Under the pieces are notes generated by a model that did no database searches, was not told where the DNA came from, and worked only from the letters and a program-made list of their open reading frames with translations. Positions 8,628-16,502 of a stretch of 64,000 nt of DNA are shown piece by piece. Source of the DNA: JABJPM01 sp964344655 (GTDB taxonomy: Archaea; Nanobdellota; Nanobdellia; SCGC-AAA011-G17; PNOQ01); assembly GCA_964344655.1 (NCBI GenBank), contig CAYFOF010000001.1:124001-188000 (forward strand), in the 5' to 3' direction. Made by a program: the position numbers and the translations under genes. Positions within the stretch are counted from its first letter, which is position 1, and each line of letters starts with the position of its first letter.

Positions 8628-9824
8628 ATGGTAAGATCTTGGATACCAATTACAGTATTAGTTGTGATTATTTTAGGTATTTTTGGATATATTTTTTTAG
8701 GAGATAAAATTTCCTCTAGTAGTAGATCTCCTGCTCAGCCTTTGCCAGGATGTGTTGAAATACAGAATAATGGAAATTATGAAAATAGTGTTGATATTGT
8801 TTTTTTAGCAGATAATTTTGAGGATGTAGGAAAATTTAGAGAAGTTACTGATGAGATGACTAATGCTTTTTTTGAGACAATACCTTATAATGAATATAGA
8901 GATAGATTTAACTTTTTCAGAATTGAAGAATTAGGAAATGATTATGGATGTGATTATAATTATGGGGGAGATGCTATTGTGTGTGAACCTAGTGATATAA
9001 AGAAAGCAGTAGTTAGTTGCCCCAATGATTATCCTATTGTTGCTGTAGATGTTAGTGGGATTCAAAAATTATTTCAACATTTAAGATCTAGTGCTTGGAT
9101 GGGTACTGCTTCTTTGAATGTAGATGATGATCCTTTGGTTTTTACACATGAGTTTGCACATTTATTTGCAGATTTTGCTGATGAATATGAATATGGAGGA
9201 AATATTAATTGGGAAGCTCCGAATTGTGATAGTGATTTAAATTCTTGTTCTAAATTTGATATTGTAGATTTTCATGATTGTATTAAAGGTTGTGTTAATG
9301 ATAGGCATGCGAGATCTATTGATGTTGGCATTATGAGAGATTATTGGAAATCTAAAGTTTATGGAAATTATAATGAAGAGGTTTTGCGTGGAGTGATTGA
9401 GAGTTCTAGTAGTAGTGTTAATTCTGAAATTGTTAAATCTCCTATTAATTTAGTTGAGTTAGAATATTCTTCTGGATCTTGGGATATTGTTTCTGTTGAG
9501 CTTTCAGAAGGATTTGTTGATAGTTCATTTGGTTCTGGAGATTATGTTGAAGTTGTTGGTTCTTCTGGTGAGTCTTTAGGTAGAGTTGTTTTGAAATCTC
9601 CTATTTTATTTTTAGATGGACATAGTGATTCTGGAGAACCTTTACAAGATGCTTCTATTGTTGAAGGTTCTAAATATATTGTTAGTTTGCCTGCTGTTGG
9701 TGAGAAGATTGTTGTTAAAAGTGGAGGTTCGACCGTTAGTGCTTATGATTTAGTTAGTGGTTCTAAAATTGTGGGTTCTTCTGGTTTTGGAAGTGAGATT
9801 GTAGATATTCCTGAAGTGTTTTAA
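8628..9824 (+). CDS. membrane-anchored M64-like metallopeptidase
   Basis: 398 residues. N-terminal signal anchor (about residues 5-25), then an extracellular domain with the zinc motif HEFAHLFADFADEYEYGG near residue 174: HExxH with a downstream DEY, as in IgA-peptidase-like M64 enzymes. VDIVFLADNF near residue 50 is also typical of that fold. The C-terminal 130 residues are a Ser/Gly/Val-rich beta region, perhaps for substrate or envelope contact. Own TATA at about 8593-8604, 29 nt before the ATG. Substrate unknown. Overlaps the 3' end of hef by 4 bases. Confidence 0.8.
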   Translation: MVRSWIPITVLVVIILGIFGYIFLGDKISSSSRSPAQPLPGCVEIQNNGNYENSVDIVFLADNFEDVGKFREVTDEMTNAFFETIPYNEYRDRFNFFRIEELGNDYGCDYNYGGDAIVCEPSDIKKAVVSCPNDYPIVAVDVSGIQKLFQHLRSSAWMGTASLNVDDDPLVFTHEFAHLFADFADEYEYGGNINWEAPNCDSDLNSCSKFDIVDFHDCIKGCVNDRHARSIDVGIMRDYWKSKVYGNYNEEVLRGVIESSSSSVNSEIVKSPINLVELEYSSGSWDIVSVELSEGFVDSSFGSGDYVEVVGSSGESLGRVVLKSPILFLDGHSDSGEPLQDASIVEGSKYIVSLPAVGEKIVVKSGGSTVSAYDLVSGSKIVGSSGFGSEIVDIPEVF

Positions 9825-12013
9825 TTTTCATATTTTTCATTTAAAATTCTTCTAATTTCTTCAGCTTTTGTTTTTCCTAATTGTTTAATTTTTTGTAATC
9901 TTTCGGGTTTTGCATTAGTTATTTTTTTTACAGTTTTGAATTCTTTAAGTAATGATTTTGCTAAGGATGGTCCAATTCCAGGTAGAGATTCTACGATGAA
10001 TTCTTGTTGTTCTTTTGTTGTTAATGGTTTTCTTTCAGTTCTTATTCCAAAATCTTTTTCTTTGTAATTTTGTTCTCGTGTTGCTATGGATTTAATTAGT
10101 TCTGCAGTTTCTGAAGGTGATTTAGTTTGTAATATTGGAATTCCATAAGAGATTGCTATTGTAGATAACATTCCACGTATTGCATTTGGATGTATTCTTC
10201 TTATTGAGTAAATATCTTCTTCTCCTTCAATAATAATTAATGGTTTTTCATAATTTTGTTTTAAATCTTTTAATTGATGTAATAATCTTTTATCAATTAT
10301 AGAATCTACAAAATCTTTTGGGGTTTTTCTTTCTATTCCGACACGTGAAGAAACTACGAAATCTGCAGTTGTCATGGTTTTTAATTGAATGTTCAAACCT
10401 AATTCTTTTATTTTTTTGATTACGTTTGATCCTCCTTCTCTACTATCTGCAAAAATTAATGTTTCTTTATCCTCTTTGATATATTTTTCTAATGTAGGTT
10501 GTGTTGAAAGTTTTATTTTGTTTTTTATATTGTTTAATAAGTTGTGCATTCTTTTTTCTTTATGGAATGCAGTCCAATGATAGGCTTCATCTCTAGTGTT
10601 TTTTGCCATTAATACAAGTAATTTTCCACTAGAATGTCTTGCAGTTCTTCCTCTTCTTTGAATTGCACGTATTGCAGAGGGAACTGGTTCATAAAATATA
10701 ACTAAATCTACTTTTGGAATATCTAGGCCTTCTTCTCCTATTGAAGTAGATATTATGCAGTTGTAAATGCTTTGTTCAAAATCTTTAATTATCTCTATTT
10801 GTTTTTTTTGTGTTAACCCAGTTCCATTCTTTTTTGTTTGTCCCACGAATAATTTTGCATTAACTTCTTTTATTTTATTTAGTTCAGATTCTAATTCTTT
10901 GGCAGAATCTCTATATTGATTGAATACAATTATTTTAGTTGAAGGGTCTTTTTTTATTTCTTCTTTTACTATTTCAAGCAATTTTATTTTTTTAGGGTGT
11001 GAAATTTTATTCTCAATTGCCAATTTTGTTTTCATATATGCAGATTTTATGTTTGGATCTAGAATCATATTTTTTACTGCTTTAGATTTTTGAGAAGAAG
11101 ATTTTTCAAATAATGGAGTTAGATAGTTGTTTAAACTTTTTAATCCTTGAGTTTCAAGCATTTCTATTGAGTGATTTATTTTTAATAATTCTGCTACTAG
11201 TGAAATTGCTTGGAAAACTTGGAAGTCTTTTTCTCCTTTTGCTATTTGGCCTTGTAAGGAAAATTGTAATTTTAGAATTTCTTTTTTTGTTGTATATTGT
11301 AAATTATATCCTAAATATTTTAGTTTTGCCTTTTTTTGATTGAATGCATCTTCTAAGTATTTTTTTATCTCTTGGAATTGCGCGGGTAGATCTATTTTTA
11401 TATTTTCTATATTTATATCTTGTATGTATGGTTTTACATCTTCATCTTTTTCAGTTCTTAATTCTATTTCATTTGTGAAAAGATTTTGGCAGACTTCATT
11501 TATTTTTTCTAATTCTGATCCTGGAGAGGCAGTTAATCCAATTATTCTTTCATATGTTGAATTTTTATGATATTGCTTTGCAATCCAAGTGTAAGAATAA
11601 TCTTTAACAGTTCTATGTGCTTCATCTATTGCTAAAAGAGAGATTTCATTAAGATTTATTGAATTGTTTATTATATCGTTTTCAATTCCTTGAGGGGTGC
11701 TTATTATTATTTTTGAAGTTTTGTATAGTTCTTTTCTTTTTGCTGGTGAGACTGCTCCAGTGAATAAAGAAATTTCTTCTATGTTCGTAGAATCTTTAAA
11801 TTCTTGATATATTTGATTTGCTAATGGTTTTGTGGGAGTTAAGAAAAGTATTTTTGAATTAGGGTGTTGATTTAATCTTGTTATTGCAGTTAAAATCCCT
11901 ACTTTTGTTTTTCCAAGTCCTGTAGGTAAAACAACTAATGTGTTATTATTTATACAAGTGTTTAGAATTGTTTCTTGATATAATCGAGGTTTAAAATTTT
12001 TTATTTTATACAT
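9821..12013 (-). CDS. hef: Hef helicase-nuclease (XPF/FANCM-like)
   Basis: 730 residues. Superfamily 2 helicase domain first (Walker A LPTGLGKT, DEAH, TASPG, motif VI QRRGRTAR), then an ERCC4-type nuclease domain (about 520-650: FADSREGGSNV, IERKTPKDF), then tandem helix-hairpin-helix (ESLPGIGPSLAKSLL). The fused order is that of euryarchaeal Hef, which processes stalled forks and branched DNA. The ERKxxxD nuclease signature is intact. TTTATAAA at 12036-12043 lies 26 nt before the ATG. Confidence 0.96.
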   Translation of the reverse strand: MYKIKNFKPRLYQETILNTCINNNTLVVLPTGLGKTKVGILTAITRLNQHPNSKILFLTPTKPLANQIYQEFKDSTNIEEISLFTGAVSPAKRKELYKTSKIIISTPQGIENDIINNSINLNEISLLAIDEAHRTVKDYSYTWIAKQYHKNSTYERIIGLTASPGSELEKINEVCQNLFTNEIELRTEKDEDVKPYIQDINIENIKIDLPAQFQEIKKYLEDAFNQKKAKLKYLGYNLQYTTKKEILKLQFSLQGQIAKGEKDFQVFQAISLVAELLKINHSIEMLETQGLKSLNNYLTPLFEKSSSQKSKAVKNMILDPNIKSAYMKTKLAIENKISHPKKIKLLEIVKEEIKKDPSTKIIVFNQYRDSAKELESELNKIKEVNAKLFVGQTKKNGTGLTQKKQIEIIKDFEQSIYNCIISTSIGEEGLDIPKVDLVIFYEPVPSAIRAIQRRGRTARHSSGKLLVLMAKNTRDEAYHWTAFHKEKRMHNLLNNIKNKIKLSTQPTLEKYIKEDKETLIFADSREGGSNVIKKIKELGLNIQLKTMTTADFVVSSRVGIERKTPKDFVDSIIDKRLLHQLKDLKQNYEKPLIIIEGEEDIYSIRRIHPNAIRGMLSTIAISYGIPILQTKSPSETAELIKSIATREQNYKEKDFGIRTERKPLTTKEQQEFIVESLPGIGPSLAKSLLKEFKTVKKITNAKPERLQKIKQLGKTKAEEIRRILNEKYEN

Positions 12014-12035
12014 CTATTTCCGGATGTTGTTTTTG

Positions 12036-12043
12036 TTTATAAA
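12036..12043 (-). promoter_or_regulatory. hef TATA box
   Basis: TTTATAAA, read on the minus strand, centred about 26 nt upstream of the hef ATG; a leaderless transcript is expected. Confidence 0.55.
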
Positions 12044-12067
12044 AGTAGTTCTAGTGTTTGGCAAGCA

Positions 12068-12793
12068 TTAAAAATTACTTTCTAAGAAGATTAAAGCCAA
12101 ACTTAATGCAGTAATTATTGATAGTATTAAAACCCAGATTGGTGCTAAAAATTGCATTAGTATTGCTGATAAAACAATAAATCCTGTTCCGAATATGTAT
12201 AGTGGTAAAGATCCAAAAAATACTTTTCCTCCGTCTAATCCTGAGAATGGCATCATAGAAAAGATTGCTAGAGTGTAAGCGATTGTTACTATTTCACTAA
12301 ATCCTGGAAATTGTATTAATATTAATGAAAGCAATAATACAGTTAAAGGTCCAACTAAGTGAATTCTTGCTAAATCATTTTCAGTTAAGTGTTTGAATTT
12401 TTTGTGTATTCTTTTACTTTCAATAGAAGTTACTTCTGAGCTACCTACTGCTGCAAATTTTATGAATCCGTTTGTGATTAATGAAAAGAATAAAGGAAGT
12501 ATAACTCCTGCTGGAATTGGTTTTTTGAATTTTGCACTTTTTGTGAACCACCATCTTTGTAGGTGCCACAATCTGAATGTTGAATGTGCATGGTATTTTT
12601 TAGCAATTAATTTGTGAGAGGTTTGATAAACTAATAAAATTATCAAAGAGAGTATAAACATCCTAAAGAAATATGTTAATCCTATTCCTACATTAAAAGT
12701 AGAGTATCCCCAATTTCTGGCAGAGAAGATAAATCCAAGTATTACTGCCCCTAAGAATAAATTCAATATTTCCTTTTTGTTATATATTTGCAT
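12068..12793 (-). CDS. M50/site-2-protease-like membrane protein, degenerate active site
   Basis: 241 residues, about six membrane segments. The layout and the late motif MMPFSGLDGGKV match M50 membrane proteases, where it supplies the third zinc ligand. The HExxHK motif expected near residue 57 reads YQTSHK here: the first His and the catalytic Glu are replaced and only the second His remains. It is therefore predicted to be catalytically dead, acting perhaps as a binding or chaperone-like paralogue. Its start overlaps the end of the upstream TraB gene by 14 bases, so the two form an operon. Confidence 0.7.
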   Translation of the reverse strand: MQIYNKKEILNLFLGAVILGFIFSARNWGYSTFNVGIGLTYFFRMFILSLIILLVYQTSHKLIAKKYHAHSTFRLWHLQRWWFTKSAKFKKPIPAGVILPLFFSLITNGFIKFAAVGSSEVTSIESKRIHKKFKHLTENDLARIHLVGPLTVLLLSLILIQFPGFSEIVTIAYTLAIFSMMPFSGLDGGKVFFGSLPLYIFGTGFIVLSAILMQFLAPIWVLILSIITALSLALIFLESNF

Positions 12794-13448
12794 TTTTTAG
12801 TATTTTTTCTATCTCTTTTTTATGGCCTGCACCAATAATTGCTAATATTTTCTTATCTTTATTATTTGTTACTAATTTATTTAAGTTTTTTGCCATTATT
12901 TGATTTCTTTCTATTACTAAAACTTGATATAGTGTTGGATATCTTTTTTTGAATTCCTTTGTTAGTTCTTCTATTATCTTTTCACTTGGAACTTTTGATA
13001 AATCTACTTTTTTTAGTTCTTTTTTGTTTTGTTTACTGAAAAATAAATCTCTTAGAAATCTAAATTTTTCTTTCCAAGTAATTCTTTTAGTTATTTTTTT
13101 TAATGTGATTCTTATATCTTGATCTATTAGTGAAATTGGGATTTTTTCTTGTTTTGCTAGTTTTATTGCAGCTAGCATTTCAGATCCAGGTTTTGTATCC
13201 ACTAGTTTTCCTAGTTTTTTTTCAATATATGCTCCTATAAAATTAAAAATTAATCCGGTTATCCCTATTTTTCTGAAATCTGATGTTTTTAACTTCTTTT
13301 TTTTGCTTAATAATGAGTGTAAACGTAATTTGTCTAGTTCGATTGCAATTATTTCTGGTTTTTCGTTTAAAATAAATTCTTTTACTTCATTCACACTCTG
13401 TTTTGAGATATGTGAAGTCCCAATTATAGTTAAACCATTATATTGCAT
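12780..13448 (-). CDS. TraB/PrgY-family protein
   Basis: 222 residues. The family marks are the N-terminal GTSHISKQSVNEV, the IAIELDKLR strand with its acidic residue, and the C-terminal GAGHKKEI. The fold is related to Tiki/TraB hydrolases, whose conserved Glu and His residues suggest a metal-dependent hydrolase; many archaeal members have C-terminal membrane helices, absent here but possibly supplied by the overlapping downstream M50-like gene. A TATA-like element lies about 25 nt upstream in the gap shared with the PRC-barrel gene. Confidence 0.82.
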   Translation of the reverse strand: MQYNGLTIIGTSHISKQSVNEVKEFILNEKPEIIAIELDKLRLHSLLSKKKKLKTSDFRKIGITGLIFNFIGAYIEKKLGKLVDTKPGSEMLAAIKLAKQEKIPISLIDQDIRITLKKITKRITWKEKFRFLRDLFFSKQNKKELKKVDLSKVPSEKIIEELTKEFKKRYPTLYQVLVIERNQIMAKNLNKLVTNNKDKKILAIIGAGHKKEIEKILKNANI

Positions 13449-13462
13449 TTTAGAAAAGAAAA

Positions 13463-13504
13463 GTATATAAAGTTTAAAAGACTTCTCAATTTCGTTAAAG
13501 GAGG
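13463..13504. promoter_or_regulatory. divergent promoter for TraB and PRC-barrel genes, with strong RBS
   Basis: The AT box GTATATAAAGTTTAAA at 13463-13478 can serve both strands: about 25 nt from the TraB ATG at 13448 and about 40-45 nt from the PRC-barrel ATG at 13514. Only the rightward side has a leader, carrying AAAGGAGG at 13497-13504, nine bases before the ATG. This is one of the best Shine-Dalgarno sites in the window. Confidence 0.55.
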
Positions 13505-13513
13505 ATTATCATA

Positions 13514-13795
13514 ATGTTAAAGACTAAAAAAATAAGTGATGTTTACAGTATGGAAGTTTATACAGATTCTGGAGATTACTTTGGTGATATTGAAGAATCA
13601 ATTTTAGCATCTAATAAGATATTTGGATGGAGAGTTAGAGCGACAAAGAGATCATATTTAAATAAGGTTTTGGGTGGTGCAAAAGGAGTTATTGTTCCGC
13701 ATCAACTCGTTAAATCTATTGGAGATATAATGATTATCAGCAAGGCTGCTGTGCCTTCTTATAATGAAGAAGCTCCGGCTGTAGAAGAGGAGTAA
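13514..13795 (+). CDS. PRC-barrel domain protein
   Basis: 93 residues. A single PRC-barrel: SDVYSMEVYTDSGDYFGDIE, then FGWRVRA, GVIVPHQLVKSIGDIMII, and an acidic tail rich in Glu and Ala. PRC-barrels bind other proteins or RNA (RimM type), and archaeal stand-alone forms have been linked to CdvB-like or division proteins; nothing here decides. The strong Shine-Dalgarno site and own promoter suggest high expression. Lies directly upstream of the pilus-like locus but has a separate promoter. Confidence 0.85.
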   Translation: MLKTKKISDVYSMEVYTDSGDYFGDIEESILASNKIFGWRVRATKRSYLNKVLGGAKGVIVPHQLVKSIGDIMIISKAAVPSYNEEAPAVEEE

Positions 13796-13836
13796 AAACA
13801 TAACTTTTAAATACTCTCATCTTTATTTTTTATTCA

Positions 13837-14391
13837 ATGGCATCAGTTTTAAGAGGTACGATAGAATTTTTGCAAGACTTTGGTTTATTTGATGTTGTGT
13901 TACCTTTCTTGTTAATATTTGCAATTATTTTTGCAATCTTAGAAAAAACTTTAATTTTAGGTAAGGAAAGTGATGGAGCACCTAAGAAAAATTTAAACTC
14001 AATTGTTGCTTTGGTTGTTGCATTATTATTTGTTTCTGCAAATAAGGCAGTAAATATTATTTCAACTGCTTTACCAAATATAGCTTTAATGATTGTTATT
14101 GCAGTATCTTTCTTGTTGATGTTAGGAGTTTTTTGGAAAACTGAAGAATTTGATTTTAAAGATAATGAATCAAAATGGTATGTTTTCTTTTCTATTGTAA
14201 TGTTTATTGCTTTAGCTTTAATATTTATGGGTGCTTATCAAGTTTCTCCAGGAGTTTCTTTGTTAACTCAAGCGTTTAATTCTATTAGTGGAGGAATTTT
14301 ACAAAGTGTATTAATTGGTGCAGTTGTGTTAGGTGTCATAATTGGCATAATTGTTTTTGTTACTAAAAAACCTAAGGGAGATGATGATTAA
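13837..14391 (+). CDS. pilus-locus membrane protein, paralogue 1
   Basis: 184 residues, about five membrane helices (near 18-36, 50-68, 78-98, 115-137, 155-178). Its motif LPFLLIFAIIFAILEKT, followed by a short charged loop and NSIVALVVALL, recurs in the next two genes, so the three arose by duplication. TTTTAAATA at 13805-13813 lies 28 nt before the ATG and starts the operon. Function unknown; position before a secretion ATPase suggests a membrane part of the pilus-like machine. The stop overlaps the next start. Confidence 0.7.
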   Translation: MASVLRGTIEFLQDFGLFDVVLPFLLIFAIIFAILEKTLILGKESDGAPKKNLNSIVALVVALLFVSANKAVNIISTALPNIALMIVIAVSFLLMLGVFWKTEEFDFKDNESKWYVFFSIVMFIALALIFMGAYQVSPGVSLLTQAFNSISGGILQSVLIGAVVLGVIIGIIVFVTKKPKGDDD

Positions 14392-14909
14392 TGGTAGATG
14401 CAAGATCAATATTTTATGAATTAGAAAGTATGGGATTTTATGAGTATATTTTGCCTTTTATGTTAGTTTTTGTGATTGTTTTTGCAATTTTGGAGAAAAC
14501 TAAGATTTTTGGTACTGAAGGTAAAGGGCCTAAGACTAACATAAATACTGTTGTTGCATTAATTATTGGATTTTTAGTTTTATCTGATCCCGCGATTGTT
14601 GCATGGATGAATGGTTATTTATCTAGGATGGCATTCTTCATTGTTTTAGGTATAATGATGCTGTTGGTGGTCTCTATGTTTGGTGGAGGAGATAGTTTTG
14701 GAAAAGGAGGAACTGTTTTAGGAATAATTGTTGCTTTGGTTGCTTTGCTTTGGACACTATCTTCTGGAACTTATGGAGTCTCAACACCATACTGGTTTTA
14801 TTATATTGAATCTTACTTGTCAACAATATTGTTTATTGGACTATTTGTTGGTTTTATATGGTTAGTTGCATTTGCAGGTAAGAAAGACGGTGGAAGCGGA
14901 GGAGACTAA
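14391..14909 (+). CDS. pilus-locus membrane protein, paralogue 2
   Basis: 172 residues with the same pattern as its neighbours: LPFMLVFVIVFAILEKT near residue 21, charged loop, NTVVALIIGFL, then three more helices and a Gly-rich cytoplasmic tail (GKKDGGSGGD). The start overlaps the preceding stop codon, so the two are translationally coupled. No named family is recognised. Proposed as a subunit of the membrane base of the pilus-like system from context only. Confidence 0.68.
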   Translation: MVDARSIFYELESMGFYEYILPFMLVFVIVFAILEKTKIFGTEGKGPKTNINTVVALIIGFLVLSDPAIVAWMNGYLSRMAFFIVLGIMMLLVVSMFGGGDSFGKGGTVLGIIVALVALLWTLSSGTYGVSTPYWFYYIESYLSTILFIGLFVGFIWLVAFAGKKDGGSGGD

Positions 14910-14911
14910 CG

Positions 14912-15406
14912 TTGGCTACATTTTGGGATGCTAGTTTGTTACAGTATCTTGCTCCGGTTTTTATTTTTATTTTAATTTTTGCAATTATTTATGGACTTCT
15001 ACAGAAAAGTAAACTTCTTGGAGGAATGCAAAAGTTAGATTTTATTGTGGCTTTAGTTGTTTCATTATTGACTTTAATTTCTGAGAATGCAGCAGATTTT
15101 GTTGGAGAATTAAGTATTTGGTATGTTTTAATTGCAGTTATAGTTGTTATGATGACTTTGATGATGTCTGCAGGAATTAAAGGAGAGATTACTGAGATGC
15201 CCATTGGGAAAGGAGTTTTACTCTGGGTAGGAATAATTGTTTTATTGGTTGTAATTTCTACAACATTTGGTCCTGTATTTAATCCTTATTCTGCTGGAGC
15301 TAATCCAGATTGGTGGGCTTTGAGAACTATTTTTCATCCAAAAGTTTTTGGAGTTGTATTTTTATTCTTAATAGCTACAATATTAATAAATAAATTAAAA
15401 GAATAA
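14912..15406 (+). CDS. pilus-locus membrane protein, paralogue 3
   Basis: 164 residues from a TTG start at 14912; GGAGGA about 12 nt upstream in the end of the previous gene is the likely ribosome site. Same architecture as the two preceding genes (APVFIFILIFAIIYGLLQKS, LDFIVALVVSLL) but more diverged, with a shorter tail ending ILINKLKE. Function unknown. It ends four bases from the convergent coiled-coil gene, the only convergent pair in the window that does not overlap. Confidence 0.65.
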   Translation: MATFWDASLLQYLAPVFIFILIFAIIYGLLQKSKLLGGMQKLDFIVALVVSLLTLISENAADFVGELSIWYVLIAVIVVMMTLMMSAGIKGEITEMPIGKGVLLWVGIIVLLVVISTTFGPVFNPYSAGANPDWWALRTIFHPKVFGVVFLFLIATILINKLKE

Positions 15407-15410
15407 AAAA

Positions 15411-16052
15411 TTATTTTTTAATTTTCTTTGTTATTTCATCAAGTTCTTTTACGTTTCTAGTTAATGGCTCTAATATTTTTTCGAAAACTTTTTCCATCGC
15501 TTTCATCTCTGTTGTTAGATCATTAACTCCTTCGCTGTATTCACCCACTTTCCCTAAAACGGCCTTTTGTAGGTTTTCGAATCTTGATTCAATTCTTAGA
15601 ATTTCTTGTTTAACTCCAGATAAATCTGTTTCTACCTTTTCTTTCCAGAGTTTTAAATCTCCAACGTTCGAAACCATTTCTTCCCATTTTTCTGAAATTA
15701 CAGATTCTGCGATTTCTTCTATTGCTTCATAGTTTGCTCTTCCGGCAGGCTCTGGTGCAAAGGAAGGAGAACTTGGAATTCCCATTGGTTGTTGTTCTGG
15801 TTGAGGAATTTCTGGAGTAGCTTCTTCTGGGTTTTGAGGTTCTTCAGGAGGAGAAGGTACTTCATTTAAATTTAAAGGTGCTCTAGGAGGAGCAATCTCA
15901 TTTTTTACTGTTGCTTGATCTATTCCAGAAGAGATGTCAGCTGGATTAAATCTTTCTCTTTGCATAGTGTTTTCTATATCTCTATTTGGTAAACCCTCTT
16001 TTTGTAAATCAAGAGCTCTTTTTGCTGGGTTATCTTTTATTTCTGGAAGCAC
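15411..16052 (-). CDS. ArlD/E-like coiled-coil protein with Pro/Glu-rich linker
   Basis: About 213 residues from GTG at 16052, chosen because GGTGAT lies four bases upstream; an in-frame GTG at 16061 is the alternative. A short helical head is followed by a Pro/Glu-rich linker (about 60-105) and a long coiled coil (about 115-213). It overlaps the previous gene and sits opposite the ATPase. ArlC/D/E-type cytosolic proteins have this look, but no diagnostic motif is visible, so the link to an archaellum-like motor is inference. Confidence 0.55.
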   Translation of the reverse strand: MLPEIKDNPAKRALDLQKEGLPNRDIENTMQRERFNPADISSGIDQATVKNEIAPPRAPLNLNEVPSPPEEPQNPEEATPEIPQPEQQPMGIPSSPSFAPEPAGRANYEAIEEIAESVISEKWEEMVSNVGDLKLWKEKVETDLSGVKQEILRIESRFENLQKAVLGKVGEYSEGVNDLTTEMKAMEKVFEKILEPLTRNVKELDEITKKIKK

Positions 16053-16416
16053 GTTTATCACCTTTTTTATTTATTAAATCTAAGACTTCTTCTTTAGTTA
16101 TAAAGTTTAATGGATTCCACATGTTAATATATTTTTCTAAAACTTTTAGTTGTTCTTTTCTTGCGAAAAATGACATTTCTTTTATCATGGAACTGTTTGT
16201 TTCTTTTATTGTTTCCATTATCTCTTTTATTTCTTTTAAGTCTTTTTTTACTGTTCTTATTTCTTCATTTAGAGTTTTATAATGATCAATCATGTTTTGA
16301 TTGATTAAAAGCATACGTTCTCTTGTTAAATTATACTTTCCTTCTAGAATTCTTATTCGTGTATTTAGTTCATTTTCGTTCACGAAGGGTTGCTGCTCTG
16401 GTATCGGTTGTGCCAT
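16030..16416 (-). CDS. coiled-coil protein with FlaD/E-like C-terminal motif
   Basis: 128 residues. Pro/Gln-rich N-terminus, coiled coil (about 15-95), then YINMWNPLNFITKEEVLDL, which recalls the tail of archaeal FlaD/E-related proteins. First gene of a two-gene leftward operon whose second member overlaps it by 23 bases. Likely a cytosolic scaffold of the pilus-like machine, judged from position next to the divergent ATPase gene. Family assignment is tentative. Confidence 0.55.
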   Translation of the reverse strand: MAQPIPEQQPFVNENELNTRIRILEGKYNLTRERMLLINQNMIDHYKTLNEEIRTVKKDLKEIKEIMETIKETNSSMIKEMSFFARKEQLKVLEKYINMWNPLNFITKEEVLDLINKKGDKRASRNKR

Positions 16417-16502
16417 TTTAAATCGAAAAGTATTTAATAATACTATGTACTTATTTATATAAATGTATATTAAAAGTTATGTTGTCAAAATGGAGTGGTG
16501 AT

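Noticed and set aside
11881..11940. Another copy of the TGTAGGTAAAC element (TGTAGGTAAAA)
   Set aside because: It lies in the Hef P-loop coding region and differs at the last base; treated as coincidence.
16479..16502. Earlier ATG for the secretion ATPase
   Set aside because: No Shine-Dalgarno before it, while GGAGTGGTGAT directly precedes the ATG at 16503. Not fully excluded.
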